A stretch of 64,000 bases of DNA from Nocardia aurantia (GTDB lineage: Bacteria; Actinomycetota; Actinomycetes; Mycobacteriales; Mycobacteriaceae). The translations under genes were made by a program, and so were the position numbers. Under the pieces are notes generated by a model. The model was not told where the DNA came from and ran no database searches. It was given only the letters and a program-made list of their open reading frames with translations. The DNA lies in the NCBI RefSeq assembly GCF_009604425.1, contig NZ_WEGI01000003.1, positions 558,001-622,000 of the forward strand, read 5' to 3'. This document shows positions 8,870-18,366 of this stretch, one piece after another (the first letter of the stretch is position 1; each line of letters begins with the position of its first letter).

Positions 8870-10078
8870 ATGACACGTACCATCCGCCGCCGGCCGCTGC
8901 GCGCGGCCGTCCTCACGGGGGCGGCGATCCTGGCCGCCGGAATCGCCGGTATCGGCGCGAGCGCGGATCCGATCCCGCTCACCGCGGCCGATCCGGAGCA
9001 GCAACTCGTCGACTACATCGACCAGGGATTGAAGAATCCCGATTCGCATCCGATCGCCGGGACCGGGTCCGCGTGCACCTCGGGCAGCGGCGCCGGTTCC
9101 GGGAACGGATCGGGCAACTGCTACGGCGGATCCGGATCCAGTTCCGGATCGTCGGGCGGGTACTCGTCCGACACGGCCGGCTCCGGGCCGGCCCAGACCG
9201 CCTTCCTCGCGGCGTTCGGATATTCGATGTTCCACCCCGATGTGGCGCCGCCGGGCGCCAACGACTGGAACTGTAAACCGTCCGCGGCGCATCCGGAGCC
9301 GGTGGTGCTGGTGCACGGCACCTGGGAGAACGCGTACAGCAACTTCGCCTACGCCAGCGGGCCGATCGCCGCGGCCGGGTTCTGTGTGTTCACCTTCGAC
9401 TACGGCCGGTCGAATCTGCCGCAGGGCGGCGGTCTCGGCTCGGTGCTGCCGGGCGCCTACGGGACCGGCCTCATCCAGGACTCGGCGCAGCAACTGTCGG
9501 TGTTCGTCGACAAGGTGCTGGGGGCCACCGGGGCGCCGCGGGTGGATCTGGTCGCGCATTCGCAGGGCGGGCCGATGTCGCGGTGGTACCTCAAATTCGA
9601 CGGCGGCGCGGCGAAGGTGCACCGGGAGATCACCTTCGGGGCGACCAATCACGGCACCACGCTGGTCGGGATCGGGGCGCTCGGCCGCGCGATCAACAAC
9701 TTCGGCATCGATGTGCTCGGCCTGGTGGAGATCTTCGTGGGCCACTCCGGGATTCAGCAGACCGTCGGGTCCGATTTCGTGAATCAGCTGAACGAGGGCG
9801 GCGACACCGTGCCGGGCGTGGACTACACCGTGGTCGGCACCCGCTACGACGAGATCACCACGCCCTATGATCTGACCTTCCTGCAGGCCGGTCCGGGCGC
9901 CACGGTCCGCAACATCACCCTGCAGGACGGCTGCGACCAGGATCTGTCCGACCACCTGACGCTGATGTACTCGCCGCGGGTGCTCTCGATCATCCTGAAC
10001 ACCCTCGACCCGCAACAGAATCCGAATCTCGTGTGCACGTTCAACCCATGGCTGCTCGGTGGTGGCGGTTCGCTCTGA
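8870..10078 (+). CDS. Secreted triacylglycerol lipase / esterase (lipase class 2, EstA-like)
   Basis: A 402-aa exported alpha/beta hydrolase. It has a twin-Arg-containing basic N-terminus (TRTIRRRPLR), a hydrophobic segment with cleavage near GASA (residue ~31), and a Gly/Ser-rich low-complexity stretch (~61-105). The catalytic core follows: oxyanion motif VHGTW (148-152) and nucleophile elbow AHSQGG (Ser231). A DHLTL motif near the C-terminus likely holds the catalytic His. Start ATG at 8870 has AGAAGG nine nt upstream; a GTG at 8846 is possible but lacks an SD. Expected role: hydrolysis of acylglycerols outside the membrane. Distinct from the two LIP-family lipases nearby. Confidence 0.82.
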   Translation: MTRTIRRRPLRAAVLTGAAILAAGIAGIGASADPIPLTAADPEQQLVDYIDQGLKNPDSHPIAGTGSACTSGSGAGSGNGSGNCYGGSGSSSGSSGGYSSDTAGSGPAQTAFLAAFGYSMFHPDVAPPGANDWNCKPSAAHPEPVVLVHGTWENAYSNFAYASGPIAAAGFCVFTFDYGRSNLPQGGGLGSVLPGAYGTGLIQDSAQQLSVFVDKVLGATGAPRVDLVAHSQGGPMSRWYLKFDGGAAKVHREITFGATNHGTTLVGIGALGRAINNFGIDVLGLVEIFVGHSGIQQTVGSDFVNQLNEGGDTVPGVDYTVVGTRYDEITTPYDLTFLQAGPGATVRNITLQDGCDQDLSDHLTLMYSPRVLSIILNTLDPQQNPNLVCTFNPWLLGGGGSL

Positions 10079-10303
10079 GGCACGCGGACACGGTCGTGGC
10101 GGCGGGTTACCGGGCGATCTCGTCGTACACTCTGTGCTTCGGGTCCGGTGGGCGATATGCCGGGCGTGCTCGGTCGACGACAGTGGATCGGCGGCATTCG
10201 GACGTCGGCGTTTCGGAACAACGAGGACAAGGCGGTCGTCAGCGGTGCAGAGTCGCATTCGGACAGAGGCGGGAACAGGGACCGGCAACCGGGCGGGTGA
10301 CCG

Positions 10304-11683
10304 GTGACGGCGGCGGTGGAGACGGAGACCGTGCCGGCGGTGCTGCGCCCGGCGCTGGAGAAATTCGGTTTCGCGGAGCGGTGGCGCACCGCGGCGATCG
10401 CCGGGGTGCTCGGCGGCAACATCACCAAGCGGATCGTGTCGCGCGGCGGCTTCGCCGGACGCAAGCGGCGGCTGGCGATGGCCGACGGCACCGTCGACGG
10501 CTTCGAGACGCTCGGCCCGATGTTCGTGAAACTCGGGCAGCTCATCGCCTCCTCGCCGGGCGCGTTCCCGAAGGAGCTGGCCGACGCCTGCCTGCGCTGC
10601 CTGGACGACGTGCCGCCGTTCCCGGCCGCCGCCGCCCGCGCGACCATCGAGGCCGATCTGGGCCGGCCGATCGAGGAGCTGTTCCGCGAGTTCGACGACC
10701 GGCCGCTGTCGGCGGCCTCGGTGGCGCAGGTGCACGCCTGCGTGCTGCTCGACGGCCGGGAGGCCGTGGTCAAGGTGCAACGGCCCGACATCGCCCGGCG
10801 CATGATCGTGGATCTGCGCGCCGCCTACCGGCTGGCCGGACTGCTGGAGAAGCGGTCGGAGAACGCGCGGGTCGCCAACGCGCAGGGCGTGGTCCGCGAT
10901 CTGTACGAGACCACGGTCGCGGAGCTGGACTTCCGCAACGAGGCGGAGAATCAGGCCCGCGCCCGCGCCAATCTCGGCTCCTTCGGCGACAACACCCATG
11001 TCACGGTACCCGAGGTGTTCTGGGAGTACTGCGGCCCGCGGGTGCTGTCCATGGAACGCATGCGCGGCATGCCGCTGGATCGGTTCGACGACATCCGGCT
11101 GGTCCACCCGGATCCGGAGCTGCTGATCCGCCGCCTGGTGAAGGCGTGGCTGGAGAGCCTGATCACGCACGGCATGTTCCACGGCGATGTGCACGCGGGC
11201 AATCTGTGGCTGCTCGAGGACGGCCGCGCGGCGATGCTCGATTTCGGCATCGTGGGCCGGATGGCCGGTCCCTGGCGCGATTTCGTCGCCGCGCTGTTCC
11301 ACGCCAGCGCGATCGACGGGGATTTCCGCCCGGTCGCGCGGGCGTTGCGCGAACTGGACATGGTCGACGCCGAGGCCGGCGACGACGCCACGATCGGCCG
11401 GCAGCTGGCCACCGCGCTGGCGCCGGTGCTGGCCGGGCAGCTGGCCAATCTCGACATGGGCAAGGTGGCGGCCCGGCTCGTGGAATTCGGCAAGCGGCGC
11501 AAGGCATCCGGGCCGGAACAGCTGATCCTGATGGGTAAGCAGCTGGCCTACTTCGAGCGCTACGCCAAGGCGCTGGCCCCCGGCTGGCGGCTCGGACAGG
11601 ATCTCTACCTGTTCCGCAACATCTTCCCCGAGGAGGTGGCGGCCAAGGCCGCCGCCGAGGGCCTGGAGTTGCCCGCGGAGTGA
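10304..11683 (+). CDS. ABC1/UbiB (AarF) family atypical kinase-like protein
   Basis: A 459-aa protein of the ABC1/ADCK family. Visible signature elements are [11 protein letters not shown] (KxGQ), SAASVAQVH (alanine-rich loop replacing the P-loop), VVKVQRP (VAIK lysine), [18 protein letters not shown] (catalytic loop) and LDFGIVG (metal-binding DFG). Relatives are ATP-binding proteins linked to isoprenoid quinone biosynthesis or lipid homeostasis in ubiquinone makers. In menaquinone-using actinobacteria the target is unknown. The GTG start at 10304 has no strong SD. The alcohol dehydrogenase gene follows after 37 nt on the same strand, suggesting an operon. Confidence 0.85.
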   Translation: MTAAVETETVPAVLRPALEKFGFAERWRTAAIAGVLGGNITKRIVSRGGFAGRKRRLAMADGTVDGFETLGPMFVKLGQLIASSPGAFPKELADACLRCLDDVPPFPAAAARATIEADLGRPIEELFREFDDRPLSAASVAQVHACVLLDGREAVVKVQRPDIARRMIVDLRAAYRLAGLLEKRSENARVANAQGVVRDLYETTVAELDFRNEAENQARARANLGSFGDNTHVTVPEVFWEYCGPRVLSMERMRGMPLDRFDDIRLVHPDPELLIRRLVKAWLESLITHGMFHGDVHAGNLWLLEDGRAAMLDFGIVGRMAGPWRDFVAALFHASAIDGDFRPVARALRELDMVDAEAGDDATIGRQLATALAPVLAGQLANLDMGKVAARLVEFGKRRKASGPEQLILMGKQLAYFERYAKALAPGWRLGQDLYLFRNIFPEEVAAKAAAEGLELPAE

Positions 11684-11720
11684 TCCCGGCCCGGCCGGTG
11701 CCGTGGAAAGGGGTGTGGCA

Positions 11721-12752
11721 GTGAGCTTCTCGGACGCGCCGACCGAGATGACGGCCTGGCGGGCGCTGCGGCCCGGCCCGATCGGCACCGGTCCGCTGGA
11801 CCGGGTCCGGGCGCCCGTCCCGGTACCGGCGGCGGGGGAGCTGCTCGTCCGGGTCCGGGCGTGCGGGGTCTGCCGCACCGATCTGCATGTGGCCGAGGGC
11901 GATCTGCCGGTGCATCGGCCCGGGGTGATCCCCGGCCACGAGGTGGTCGGGGAGGTGGTGGCGGCCGGCCCCGGCGTGCGGGCCGAGCCCGGTCAGCGGG
12001 TGGGCATCGCCTGGCTGCGGCACACCTGCGGGCAGTGCCGGTACTGCCTGCGCGGCGCCGAGAACCTGTGCCCGCGTTCGCGATACACCGGCTGGGACGC
12101 CGACGGCGGCTACGCCGAATTCGCCGTGGCGCCCGCGGATTACGCGCATCCGCTGCCGGCCGGGTACTCCGACGCCGAACTGGCGCCGCTGCTGTGCGCC
12201 GGGATCATCGGGTACCGGGCGTTGCGACGGGCCGCGTTGCCCGACGGCGGCCGGCTCGGGATCTACGGTTTCGGCGGCAGCGCGCACCTGGCCGCGCAGG
12301 TCGCACTGGCCCGCGGGGCCGAGGTGCACGTGATGACCAGGGATCCGGCGGCGCGGGAACTGGCGCTGGCCCTCGGGGCGGCCTCCGCGCAGGGCGCCGC
12401 CGACCCGCCGCCGGTGGCGCTGGACGCCGCGATCCTGTTCGCCCCGGTGGGCGATCTGGTGCTGCCCGCGCTGGCGGCGCTGGATCGCGGCGGGGTGCTG
12501 TCGATCGCCGGCATCCATCTCAGCGACATCCCGGCGCTGAACTACCAGCGACATCTGTTCCAGGAGCGGGAGATTCGCTCGGTCACCGCCAATACCCGCG
12601 CGGACGCACGGGAATTCCTGGCCTTCGCGGGTGCGCACCGGCTCGACGTGACCGTGCATCCGTATCCGCTCGGCGCGGCCGACCGCGCGCTGTCCGATCT
12701 GGCTCACGGGAAGTTTGCCGGTGCGGCGGTGCTGGTACCTGACACGCCGTAG
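11721..12752 (+). CDS. Zinc-dependent alcohol dehydrogenase (MDR superfamily)
   Basis: A 343-aa medium-chain dehydrogenase/reductase. Catalytic zinc ligands are Cys51 (GVCRTD) and His73-Glu74 (PGHE). The structural zinc loop has four cysteines at about 103, 106, 109 and 117 (CGQCRYC...C). The NAD(P) Rossmann motif is [13 protein letters not shown]. It resembles AdhA-like zinc alcohol dehydrogenases of mycobacteria. A GTG start at 11721 with AAAGGGG seven nt upstream is preferred to the in-frame GTG at 11703. Probably co-transcribed with the ABC1-family gene. Substrate unknown. Confidence 0.85.
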   Translation: MSFSDAPTEMTAWRALRPGPIGTGPLDRVRAPVPVPAAGELLVRVRACGVCRTDLHVAEGDLPVHRPGVIPGHEVVGEVVAAGPGVRAEPGQRVGIAWLRHTCGQCRYCLRGAENLCPRSRYTGWDADGGYAEFAVAPADYAHPLPAGYSDAELAPLLCAGIIGYRALRRAALPDGGRLGIYGFGGSAHLAAQVALARGAEVHVMTRDPAARELALALGAASAQGAADPPPVALDAAILFAPVGDLVLPALAALDRGGVLSIAGIHLSDIPALNYQRHLFQEREIRSVTANTRADAREFLAFAGAHRLDVTVHPYPLGAADRALSDLAHGKFAGAAVLVPDTP

Positions 12753-12901
12753 ACACGCCGAGTAGGCCGCCCCGACCTGACTGTTCACCCCATACGTCCG
12801 GCGTTGTCCTGCTTTGCTGGACGGAAATTGCTGTCCGGAACAGTGCCGTACGGAACAGCATGTGATCGGGAAACGGCAGGTGACGCGACGGAGGTGGGCC
12901 G

Positions 12902-13777
12902 ATGCATCGGGTGGCGCGGGACGAGCACGTGCGGGCGGTACGACCGTGGCTGTGGACCACATTCGCGGTGGCCGCGCTCGCGGCGGCGGTGGTGTGGCTG
13001 CTGCTGCCGGCGCCGGCGGCCTGCCACGGTGCGTCGAATCCACCGCCCGCGAACACCATCAAAGTGGTGAGATCTCCTGTGGCGCAGCCTGGTCCGGACG
13101 CCGAACATGTCGACGCCGCAGTCCCGCGGCAGGCCCGGTACTTCGCGCTCGGGAGCGGTGAGGTGGCGTGCTCGTTCCCGGAACTTCCGCCCGACGGTCT
13201 CTACGTCGGGCTGCCCAGCGACGAATTCGGCGGCGGCGCACTGTGCGGCGCCACCCTGGACCTCACCGGGCCGCTGGGATCGGTGCGGGCGACCGTGGTG
13301 GACCGGTGTCCCGGTTGTGCCGCACACCAATACGACGTGAGCACGGCGGCGTTCACCCGGATCGCGAATCGCGCCGCCGGGGTCGCCGACATCCGGGTGG
13401 GGCGCGTGCACAATCCGAATCCGGCGCCGGATCTGATGTACCGGGTCGAGAGCGGCTCCTCGTCCGACTGGCTGGGTCTGCTCGTCGCCGAGACCGGGAA
13501 TCCGGTGAGCCGGGTGGAGGTTCGGCCCACCGCGGGGGGCGCCTCGCACAGTCTCACCCGCGGCAGTGACAACTGGTGGACGATGTCCGGTCTCGGCTGG
13601 GGGCCGTTCGACGCCGTGGTGACCGACACCGACGGGCATCAGGTCCGGGTGCCGGGCATCGTGCTGTCGCCGGGACGGGTGCAGCACACCGGGATCGCGC
13701 TGTACGAAGGATCCCCGCCGCCCGCGCCGCCGGGGCCGGATCCGAAAGCGGCGGCCGCCGCGCCGGTCTGCACCTGA
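12902..13777 (+). CDS. Bacterial expansin-like protein (DPBB + CBM63-like domain)
   Basis: A 291-aa membrane-anchored or exported protein. It has an N-terminal hydrophobic segment (~16-41), a linker, then a six-stranded double-psi beta-barrel (~76-168) and a C-terminal beta-sandwich (~176-268). The barrel shows QARYFALGSG, LCGATLDLTGP, TVVDRCPGC and YDVSTAAFTRIAN. Asp134 and Asp145 occupy places that match the conserved aspartates of Bacillus EXLX1. The second domain has surface-type tryptophans (Trp190, Trp225/226, Trp233) like the CBM63 platform. Expansins loosen cellulose or peptidoglycan without hydrolysis. GGAGG seven nt before ATG 12902 supports the start. The segment LPAPAAC could be an atypical lipobox. 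Confidence 0.72.
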   Translation: MHRVARDEHVRAVRPWLWTTFAVAALAAAVVWLLLPAPAACHGASNPPPANTIKVVRSPVAQPGPDAEHVDAAVPRQARYFALGSGEVACSFPELPPDGLYVGLPSDEFGGGALCGATLDLTGPLGSVRATVVDRCPGCAAHQYDVSTAAFTRIANRAAGVADIRVGRVHNPNPAPDLMYRVESGSSSDWLGLLVAETGNPVSRVEVRPTAGGASHSLTRGSDNWWTMSGLGWGPFDAVVTDTDGHQVRVPGIVLSPGRVQHTGIALYEGSPPPAPPGPDPKAAAAAPVCT

Positions 13778-14001
13778 TCGCCGGAATCGGCTGCGGCCGG
13801 CGAGGTCTCGGCACGGATGCCGGGGGTTCGCCGACGGTCGGCCGGGCATTCCGTCCGGATACGGTTGCGCGACAATTGGATATACTCCCGGCTCGCGCGT
13901 TGCCGCTGCCCGGGACCGCACCTACCTTGGGTTTTGTCGGCTCCGGCCCTCGTCGAGGACGAAGGTCGAGCCGCTCACAACGGCGTGAGTAGGTGAGAAC
14001 G

Positions 14002-14655
14002 ATGAGCGACCGAAAAATGTTGCTGTCCAGGAAGTGGCGCATCGCGGGGGTGGCGGCGGCCGTGGTCACGGCCGGTCTGCTGTATCCCGCTCCAGCGGCC
14101 CGGGCGCAGAGTTGCGCGGCGGTGGAGGTGGTGGTGGCCAGGGGCACCGGGGAGCCGGGATATCTCGGCAGCGCGGTGGGCGATCCGCTGCTCGCCGCGC
14201 TCCGGGAACGATTGCCCGTCGGCGTCGCCGGGTATCGGGTGAACTATCCGGCGGACCTGACCGATCTCTACTCGGTCGGCGCGGGCAGCGCGGATCTGGT
14301 GGCGCACTTGGCATTCGAAGCGGCGGCCTGCCCGGCGCAGCGATTCGTGCTGGCCGGCTATTCGCAGGGCGCGGCGGTGATCCACACCGCGCTGGGCACC
14401 GGCGTCACCGGCGGAATACCGGGCGGGCTCCGGCTTCCCGGCGATCTCGGCGACCGGGTAGTGGCGGTGCTGTTGTTCGGCGACCCGATGCGACTGGGCG
14501 GCTGGGCCGTACCCGGTCCGTATCTGGGCCGCACCGGAAACTGGTGTGCCCCGGGCGATCCGGTGTGCGCGGGCGGCCTCGACCCGGAGGCGCACGTGGT
14601 CGCCTACGGCGACAGCATCCTCGCCGCGGCGAACTTCACCGCCGATCGGCTGTGA
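14002..14655 (+). CDS. Cutinase-family secreted serine esterase
   Basis: A 217-aa exported esterase of the cutinase family (PF01083 type). The signal peptide ends near ARAQ (residue ~36). The core begins SCAAVEVVVARGTGEP, and the nucleophile elbow GYSQG gives Ser121. A LFGDPMR segment and a C-terminal EAHVVAYGD carry the likely Asp and His. The mycobacterial counterparts (Culp proteins) hydrolyse lipids or mycolyl and fatty esters. ATG 14002 has AGGTGAG at a short 4-nt spacing; a GTG at 13993 is the alternative. A TATACT -10-like box lies at 13881-13886. Convergent with the nucleotidase gene. Confidence 0.85.
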   Translation: MSDRKMLLSRKWRIAGVAAAVVTAGLLYPAPAARAQSCAAVEVVVARGTGEPGYLGSAVGDPLLAALRERLPVGVAGYRVNYPADLTDLYSVGAGSADLVAHLAFEAAACPAQRFVLAGYSQGAAVIHTALGTGVTGGIPGGLRLPGDLGDRVVAVLLFGDPMRLGGWAVPGPYLGRTGNWCAPGDPVCAGGLDPEAHVVAYGDSILAAANFTADRL

Positions 14656-14663
14656 GCCGCCGG

Positions 14664-16358
14664 TCAGCGGCGTTCGATCCGGCCCGACGGCGGCTCGACC
14701 GACCCCCGCGTCCGCAGATAGGACTCGAGGGCGTCGAGATCCGTCGGGCCGACCGCGGTCTGGCTGCCCTGGGTGAACACGGAGAATCCGTCGCCGCCCG
14801 CGGCGAGGAAATTGTTCGTCGAAACCTGGTAGGAGGCAGCGGGATCCAACGGCCGGCCGCCGATGTGCACGCTGCCCGGCACCACCTTGTGCCCGGCCGG
14901 CGCCGTGTCGTCGTAGGCGTAGGTGATCCCCGCGACGGACAGCACGCCCGGCTTGCTCACGTTGTTCCATTGCTGCTCCAGCAGATTCACGATCTGCTCG
15001 CCGGTCAGCCGCACGGTGACCACCGCGTTGCCGAACGGCTGCACCGTATAGGCCTGCTCGTAGGTGATGGCCCCGCCGGTCAGATCCGCGCGCACCCCAC
15101 CGGGATTCATGAACGCGGCCACCGCCTGCGCCGGCGCCATCGCCGACAGCATCGCGTCCGCGATCACGTCGCCGAGCGGGGAATCGCCCGCGGGCGCCGG
15201 TTCCATGGGCAGCGGACCACTGGAGTCGCCGATCACCCGCTTGGCCCGCGGCTCGGCCTGGGCGGTGAAGAAGTCCACCAGCTTCGCGGCGGCCGGATCG
15301 GGGGTGACGGTCTGGGTGACAACGCGATTCACCGCGGTGGCGTCCACCGTGCCGTCGTGGAAACGCAGCGTGATGTCGCTGATCAGCCGTCCGTAGGAGG
15401 CAGCCTGGGTGACCAGCTTCCCGGCGACGGTGCAGTTGTATGCCTGGTGGGTGTGGCCGGTGATCAGGACGCGCACCGCGGGATCCACCCGCTGCGCCAG
15501 CTTCGTGACGTTGCCGGAGACGTCGGCGCATCCGTTGTAGTCGACCGGGGCGCCGTGGGTCTGCTGGGTGCCGCCGTCGTGCAGCAACGCCACCACGGTC
15601 TCGGCGCCCTCGGCGCGCAGTTGCGGGACGGCCTTGTCGATCGCCTCGGCCTCGTCGCCGAACCGGTACCCCTGAATGCCCTGCGGCATCACGATGTTCA
15701 CGGTGTCGGGGGTGACCACCCCGACGACCCCGATCTTGTGCCCGCCGAGGGTGAGCACGGTCGACGCCTTCAGACCCGGCGGCAGTTGCCCGTTCGCGTC
15801 GGTGACGTTCGCGGCCAGGTACGGGAAGCGCGCGCCGCGGAACGGTTCGCCGGGGGAGCAGCCGTCGGCCGCGCACCCGCCCTGCTGCAGCCGGATCAGT
15901 TCCGGTACGCCGTGGTCGAATTCGTGGTTGCCGACCGAGGACGCGGCGGTGCCGATCGAGTTCAGGAAGTCGATGGCCGGCTCGTCGTGGAACAGCGCCG
16001 AGACCAGCGGGCTGGCGCTGACGTTGTCGCCCGCCGAGAGTACCGCGCTGTCCGGATATTTCGCCTTCAGCTTCGCCAGATGTGCGGCCAGGTACGCCGC
16101 CCCGCCCGCGGCGTAGGTGCCGACGTGCCCGTTGGTTCCGGTGGGCGGTTGCAGGTTCCCGTGCAGGTCGTTGATCCCGAACAGGTGGACCTCACCGGCC
16201 TTGGCGGCGGGCAGGTTGTCGGTCGAGATCAGCGGCACCGTTCCCGGCGGGGCGGGAGTGGTGGACGCCCCCGTACCCTCGGATCCGCCACAACCGGCGA
16301 CCAGCAGCAACCCTGCCACCGCGGCACTCGCCGCGACGAGACGACAGCGAACGTTCAT
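14664..16358 (-). CDS. Lipoprotein 5'-nucleotidase / 2',3'-cyclic phosphodiesterase (UshA family)
   Basis: A 564-aa exported metallophosphatase. The lipobox LLVAGC predicts lipidation at Cys23. The calcineurin-like domain shows INDLHGNL, SAGDNVSASP, GNHEFDHGV and GHTHQAY, which supply the di-metal ligands. The C-terminal 5'-nucleotidase domain shows STNNFLAAGGDGFSVF, the substrate-stacking region. Such enzymes take phosphate from extracytoplasmic nucleotides for purine/pyrimidine and phosphate salvage. Length and domain order are normal. The downstream end lies 9 nt from the cutinase stop (tail to tail). Confidence 0.9.
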   Translation of the reverse strand: MNVRCRLVAASAAVAGLLLVAGCGGSEGTGASTTPAPPGTVPLISTDNLPAAKAGEVHLFGINDLHGNLQPPTGTNGHVGTYAAGGAAYLAAHLAKLKAKYPDSAVLSAGDNVSASPLVSALFHDEPAIDFLNSIGTAASSVGNHEFDHGVPELIRLQQGGCAADGCSPGEPFRGARFPYLAANVTDANGQLPPGLKASTVLTLGGHKIGVVGVVTPDTVNIVMPQGIQGYRFGDEAEAIDKAVPQLRAEGAETVVALLHDGGTQQTHGAPVDYNGCADVSGNVTKLAQRVDPAVRVLITGHTHQAYNCTVAGKLVTQAASYGRLISDITLRFHDGTVDATAVNRVVTQTVTPDPAAAKLVDFFTAQAEPRAKRVIGDSSGPLPMEPAPAGDSPLGDVIADAMLSAMAPAQAVAAFMNPGGVRADLTGGAITYEQAYTVQPFGNAVVTVRLTGEQIVNLLEQQWNNVSKPGVLSVAGITYAYDDTAPAGHKVVPGSVHIGGRPLDPAASYQVSTNNFLAAGGDGFSVFTQGSQTAVGPTDLDALESYLRTRGSVEPPSGRIERR

Positions 16359-16444
16359 GTCTACAGACTCTGGCAGACCGCGTTGGCCCCCGCGCTACGG
16401 ACAGGTGAACTCCGTACCGCCGCAACCGCTCCGAGCCCCGGTGC

Positions 16445-17116
16445 TCACCCCTCGCGGCGCACCGGGAACTCGGCGGCCAGCTCCCGGAACAGTGCGGTGT
16501 TCAGTGTGAAGGCGTTGCGGCACTCCCCGAGCACCCGCTGCCGTTCCAGGTCGTCGACGGGCAACTCGTCCAGCAGGACGCGGTACTTCCGCTTGAAGGC
16601 GGCCGGATTCGGGATGTGGTCGAAGACGTAGAACCGCACCCCGTCACCTCGTTTCGGCAACTGCCACAACTTCTCCGCGGTGCCGCGGATGACCTGTCCG
16701 CCGGACAGATCGCCGAGGTAGCGGGTGTAGTGATGGGCGACGTAGCCGGCCGGCCAGGTCCGCGCGCACTCCTCGATCCGCGCGGCGTATCCGGCGGTGG
16801 ACGGCAGCGGGTCGATCCCGTCGCGCCAGTCCGGCCCGCCGAGATGCGCCAGATCCGTTTCGAGCGCCGCCAGCCGCGCCAGTTCCGGCCGGACGAACCG
16901 CCCGGCCACCGGATCGGCGGCGAGGATGTCCCCGTGCGCCTCCAGCGCCCGGTACACGTGCCAGAGCTGGCCGGTGTAGCGATAGAAGGCGTCCACTCCC
17001 AGTGCCCCGCCGAGCAGATCGCCCATGAAGGTGGAATTCTCGGCGTCGGCGTGCTGCTGCGCGGTGGCGGTGCGGATCTGCGTGGAGAACGGCACGGTCT
17101 CGAGGGTGTCGGTCAT
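16445..17116 (-). CDS. Heme oxygenase (HmuO/HO-1 family)
   Basis: A 223-aa biliverdin-producing heme oxygenase that opens heme to release iron and CO. The proximal histidine is His22 in TAQQHADAE. The distal-helix motif is YLGDLSGGQ (~133-141), whose glycines pack over the heme. Start ATG 17116 is chosen because a candidate iron box lies just upstream at 17140-17158. The longer reading from 17164 would place that box inside the gene. By analogy with HmuO of Corynebacterium diphtheriae, repression by an IdeR/DtxR protein when iron is plentiful is likely. No heme-uptake genes adjoin it. Confidence 0.9.
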   Translation of the reverse strand: MTDTLETVPFSTQIRTATAQQHADAENSTFMGDLLGGALGVDAFYRYTGQLWHVYRALEAHGDILAADPVAGRFVRPELARLAALETDLAHLGGPDWRDGIDPLPSTAGYAARIEECARTWPAGYVAHHYTRYLGDLSGGQVIRGTAEKLWQLPKRGDGVRFYVFDHIPNPAAFKRKYRVLLDELPVDDLERQRVLGECRNAFTLNTALFRELAAEFPVRREG

Positions 17117-17139
17117 GGTCGCTCTCGTCTCGCCCGGCT

Positions 17140-17158
17140 GTGGGTTTGGGTTACCTAA
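17140..17158 (-). promoter_or_regulatory. Candidate IdeR/DtxR iron box upstream of heme oxygenase
   Basis: The 19-mer at 17140-17158 (plus strand ending GGTTACCTAA) matches the IdeR/DtxR consensus TTAGGTTAGGCTAACCTAA at 14 of 19 positions by eye. It lies 24 bp before the heme oxygenase ATG, where a repressor would block transcription. Confidence 0.55.
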
Positions 17159-17233
17159 CTTCACATCCGACGATACGGGCTCGACCGACCGGGTGGCATC
17201 GAACTTTCGGATGGTTCGGCCACCTTCGGCCGG

Positions 17234-17656
17234 TCAGTCCAGGGGGTCGCCGGATTCCAGATAGGCACGTAGATCGGTGAGCAGGCGGGTCCAGATCCGG
17301 GCGGCCTCGTCGAGCTGGTCGTCGGGGAGGTCGCGGTGGGTGACCGTGACGCGGACGCGGGGACCGCTGAAGGCGATGTCGACCTCGACCACCGAGGTGC
17401 GCTCGGCGGCGCCGGTCTCGCCGGGGCGGGCCCAGGTGTGCGCGAATCGGCGCGGCCGGTCCACCTCGAGGATCGTGCCGAGGAAGTCGGCGGTGCCGTC
17501 GCGGCGCTGCTGCCGCCAGACTCCGCCGCGTTCCCACTCGGCGACCGTGCGGCGATCCCGGTACCGGGCGGTCACCTCGGCATCGGTGAGCGCGACCCAG
17601 ACCAGTTCCGGCAGGCTCGCGATCTCGACGGCGTGCACGACCTTCGGCGCATCCAC
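17234..17656 (-). CDS. SRPBCC (AHSA1/START-like) domain protein
   Basis: A 140-aa single-domain protein. The sequence PKVVHAVEIASLPELVWVAL, then FLGTILEVDRPRRFAHTWA and ISF-type strands ending in a long C-terminal helix, fits the SRPBCC fold. This fold forms a helix-grip pocket for hydrophobic ligands. The fold is recognised from pattern; ligand and role are unknown. It is divergent from the padR gene at 17830, so the PadR protein could control it, but that is only positional. Confidence 0.65.
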   Translation of the reverse strand: MDAPKVVHAVEIASLPELVWVALTDAEVTARYRDRRTVAEWERGGVWRQQRRDGTADFLGTILEVDRPRRFAHTWARPGETGAAERTSVVEVDIAFSGPRVRVTVTHRDLPDDQLDEAARIWTRLLTDLRAYLESGDPLD

Positions 17657-17829
17657 TCGTTGCCGTCCTCTCCCGCGGGCCGGGGCGCGCCCGCGCTGTT
17701 CCGCGCAACCGTACCGCGATCGGTGACGCTGTTCCGGGCAGTCGGGCGGGTCGGTCCTCGCGGCGTGCCGTGCGCGGGAAATCGGTGCGTACCTCGCTAT
17801 TCCAGCCGAACATAGGTTACGGTGGACTA

Positions 17830-18366
17830 GTGTCCTACGTCGAAGTGCTGATCCTGCGGCATCTCATGCGCGGTCCGGCCCACGGGTACGACCTGCGCAA
17901 GCACGTGGAGGAGAACACCGGGGTGGTGCTCAACAACAACGCGCTCTATCCGGCGCTGCGGCGGTTCGAGGAGGCCGGCGCGGTCACCAAGGAATCCGAG
18001 CAGTCGCCGGGCCGCCCGGTCCGGCACGTGTACACGCTGACGCCGACCGGGCGGGAACTGTTGCAGGACCTGCTGGCCGAGCTACCGCCCGATCAGGCGG
18101 CCACCGAGGCGGAATTCCTCACGCGCGCGGCGCATTTCGCGATGCTGACGGTGCCCGAGCGGATGCGGGTGCTGGACGCCCGTGAGCGGGCCGTGCGCCG
18201 GCAGCTGGATCAGGTGCGCGGTCAGGCCGCGCGCACCACGCCGGTGGAGTGGGGCCGCCGGATCGCCGAGGAGATGGTGCGCCGCGGCGAGGCCGAATTG
18301 GTGTGGCTGGCCGAGCTGCGCCACCACGCGCACACCGAACCTGTTCTGCCGGAAGGGGAATCATGA
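17830..18366 (+). CDS. PadR-family transcriptional regulator
   Basis: A 178-aa PadR repressor. The N-terminal winged helix (SYVEVLILRHLMRGPAHGYD, NALYPALRRFEEAGAV, GRPVRHVYTLTPTGREL) is classic. A C-terminal dimerisation helix region (Vir_C-like) follows. The GTG start at 17830 is preferred because the family begins here; a TAGGTT -10-like box at 17813-17818 would leave only a ~5-nt leader. Its stop overlaps the ATG of the MFS transporter (ATGA), so the two genes are translationally coupled. PadR probably represses this pump operon in response to a drug or aromatic ligand. Confidence 0.85.
   Translation: MSYVEVLILRHLMRGPAHGYDLRKHVEENTGVVLNNNALYPALRRFEEAGAVTKESEQSPGRPVRHVYTLTPTGRELLQDLLAELPPDQAATEAEFLTRAAHFAMLTVPERMRVLDARERAVRRQLDQVRGQAARTTPVEWGRRIAEEMVRRGEAELVWLAELRHHAHTEPVLPEGES

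Noticed and set aside
8780-11878. 1032-codon minus frame across the lipase and ABC1 genes
   Set aside because: It overlaps two well-supported genes and has no domain.
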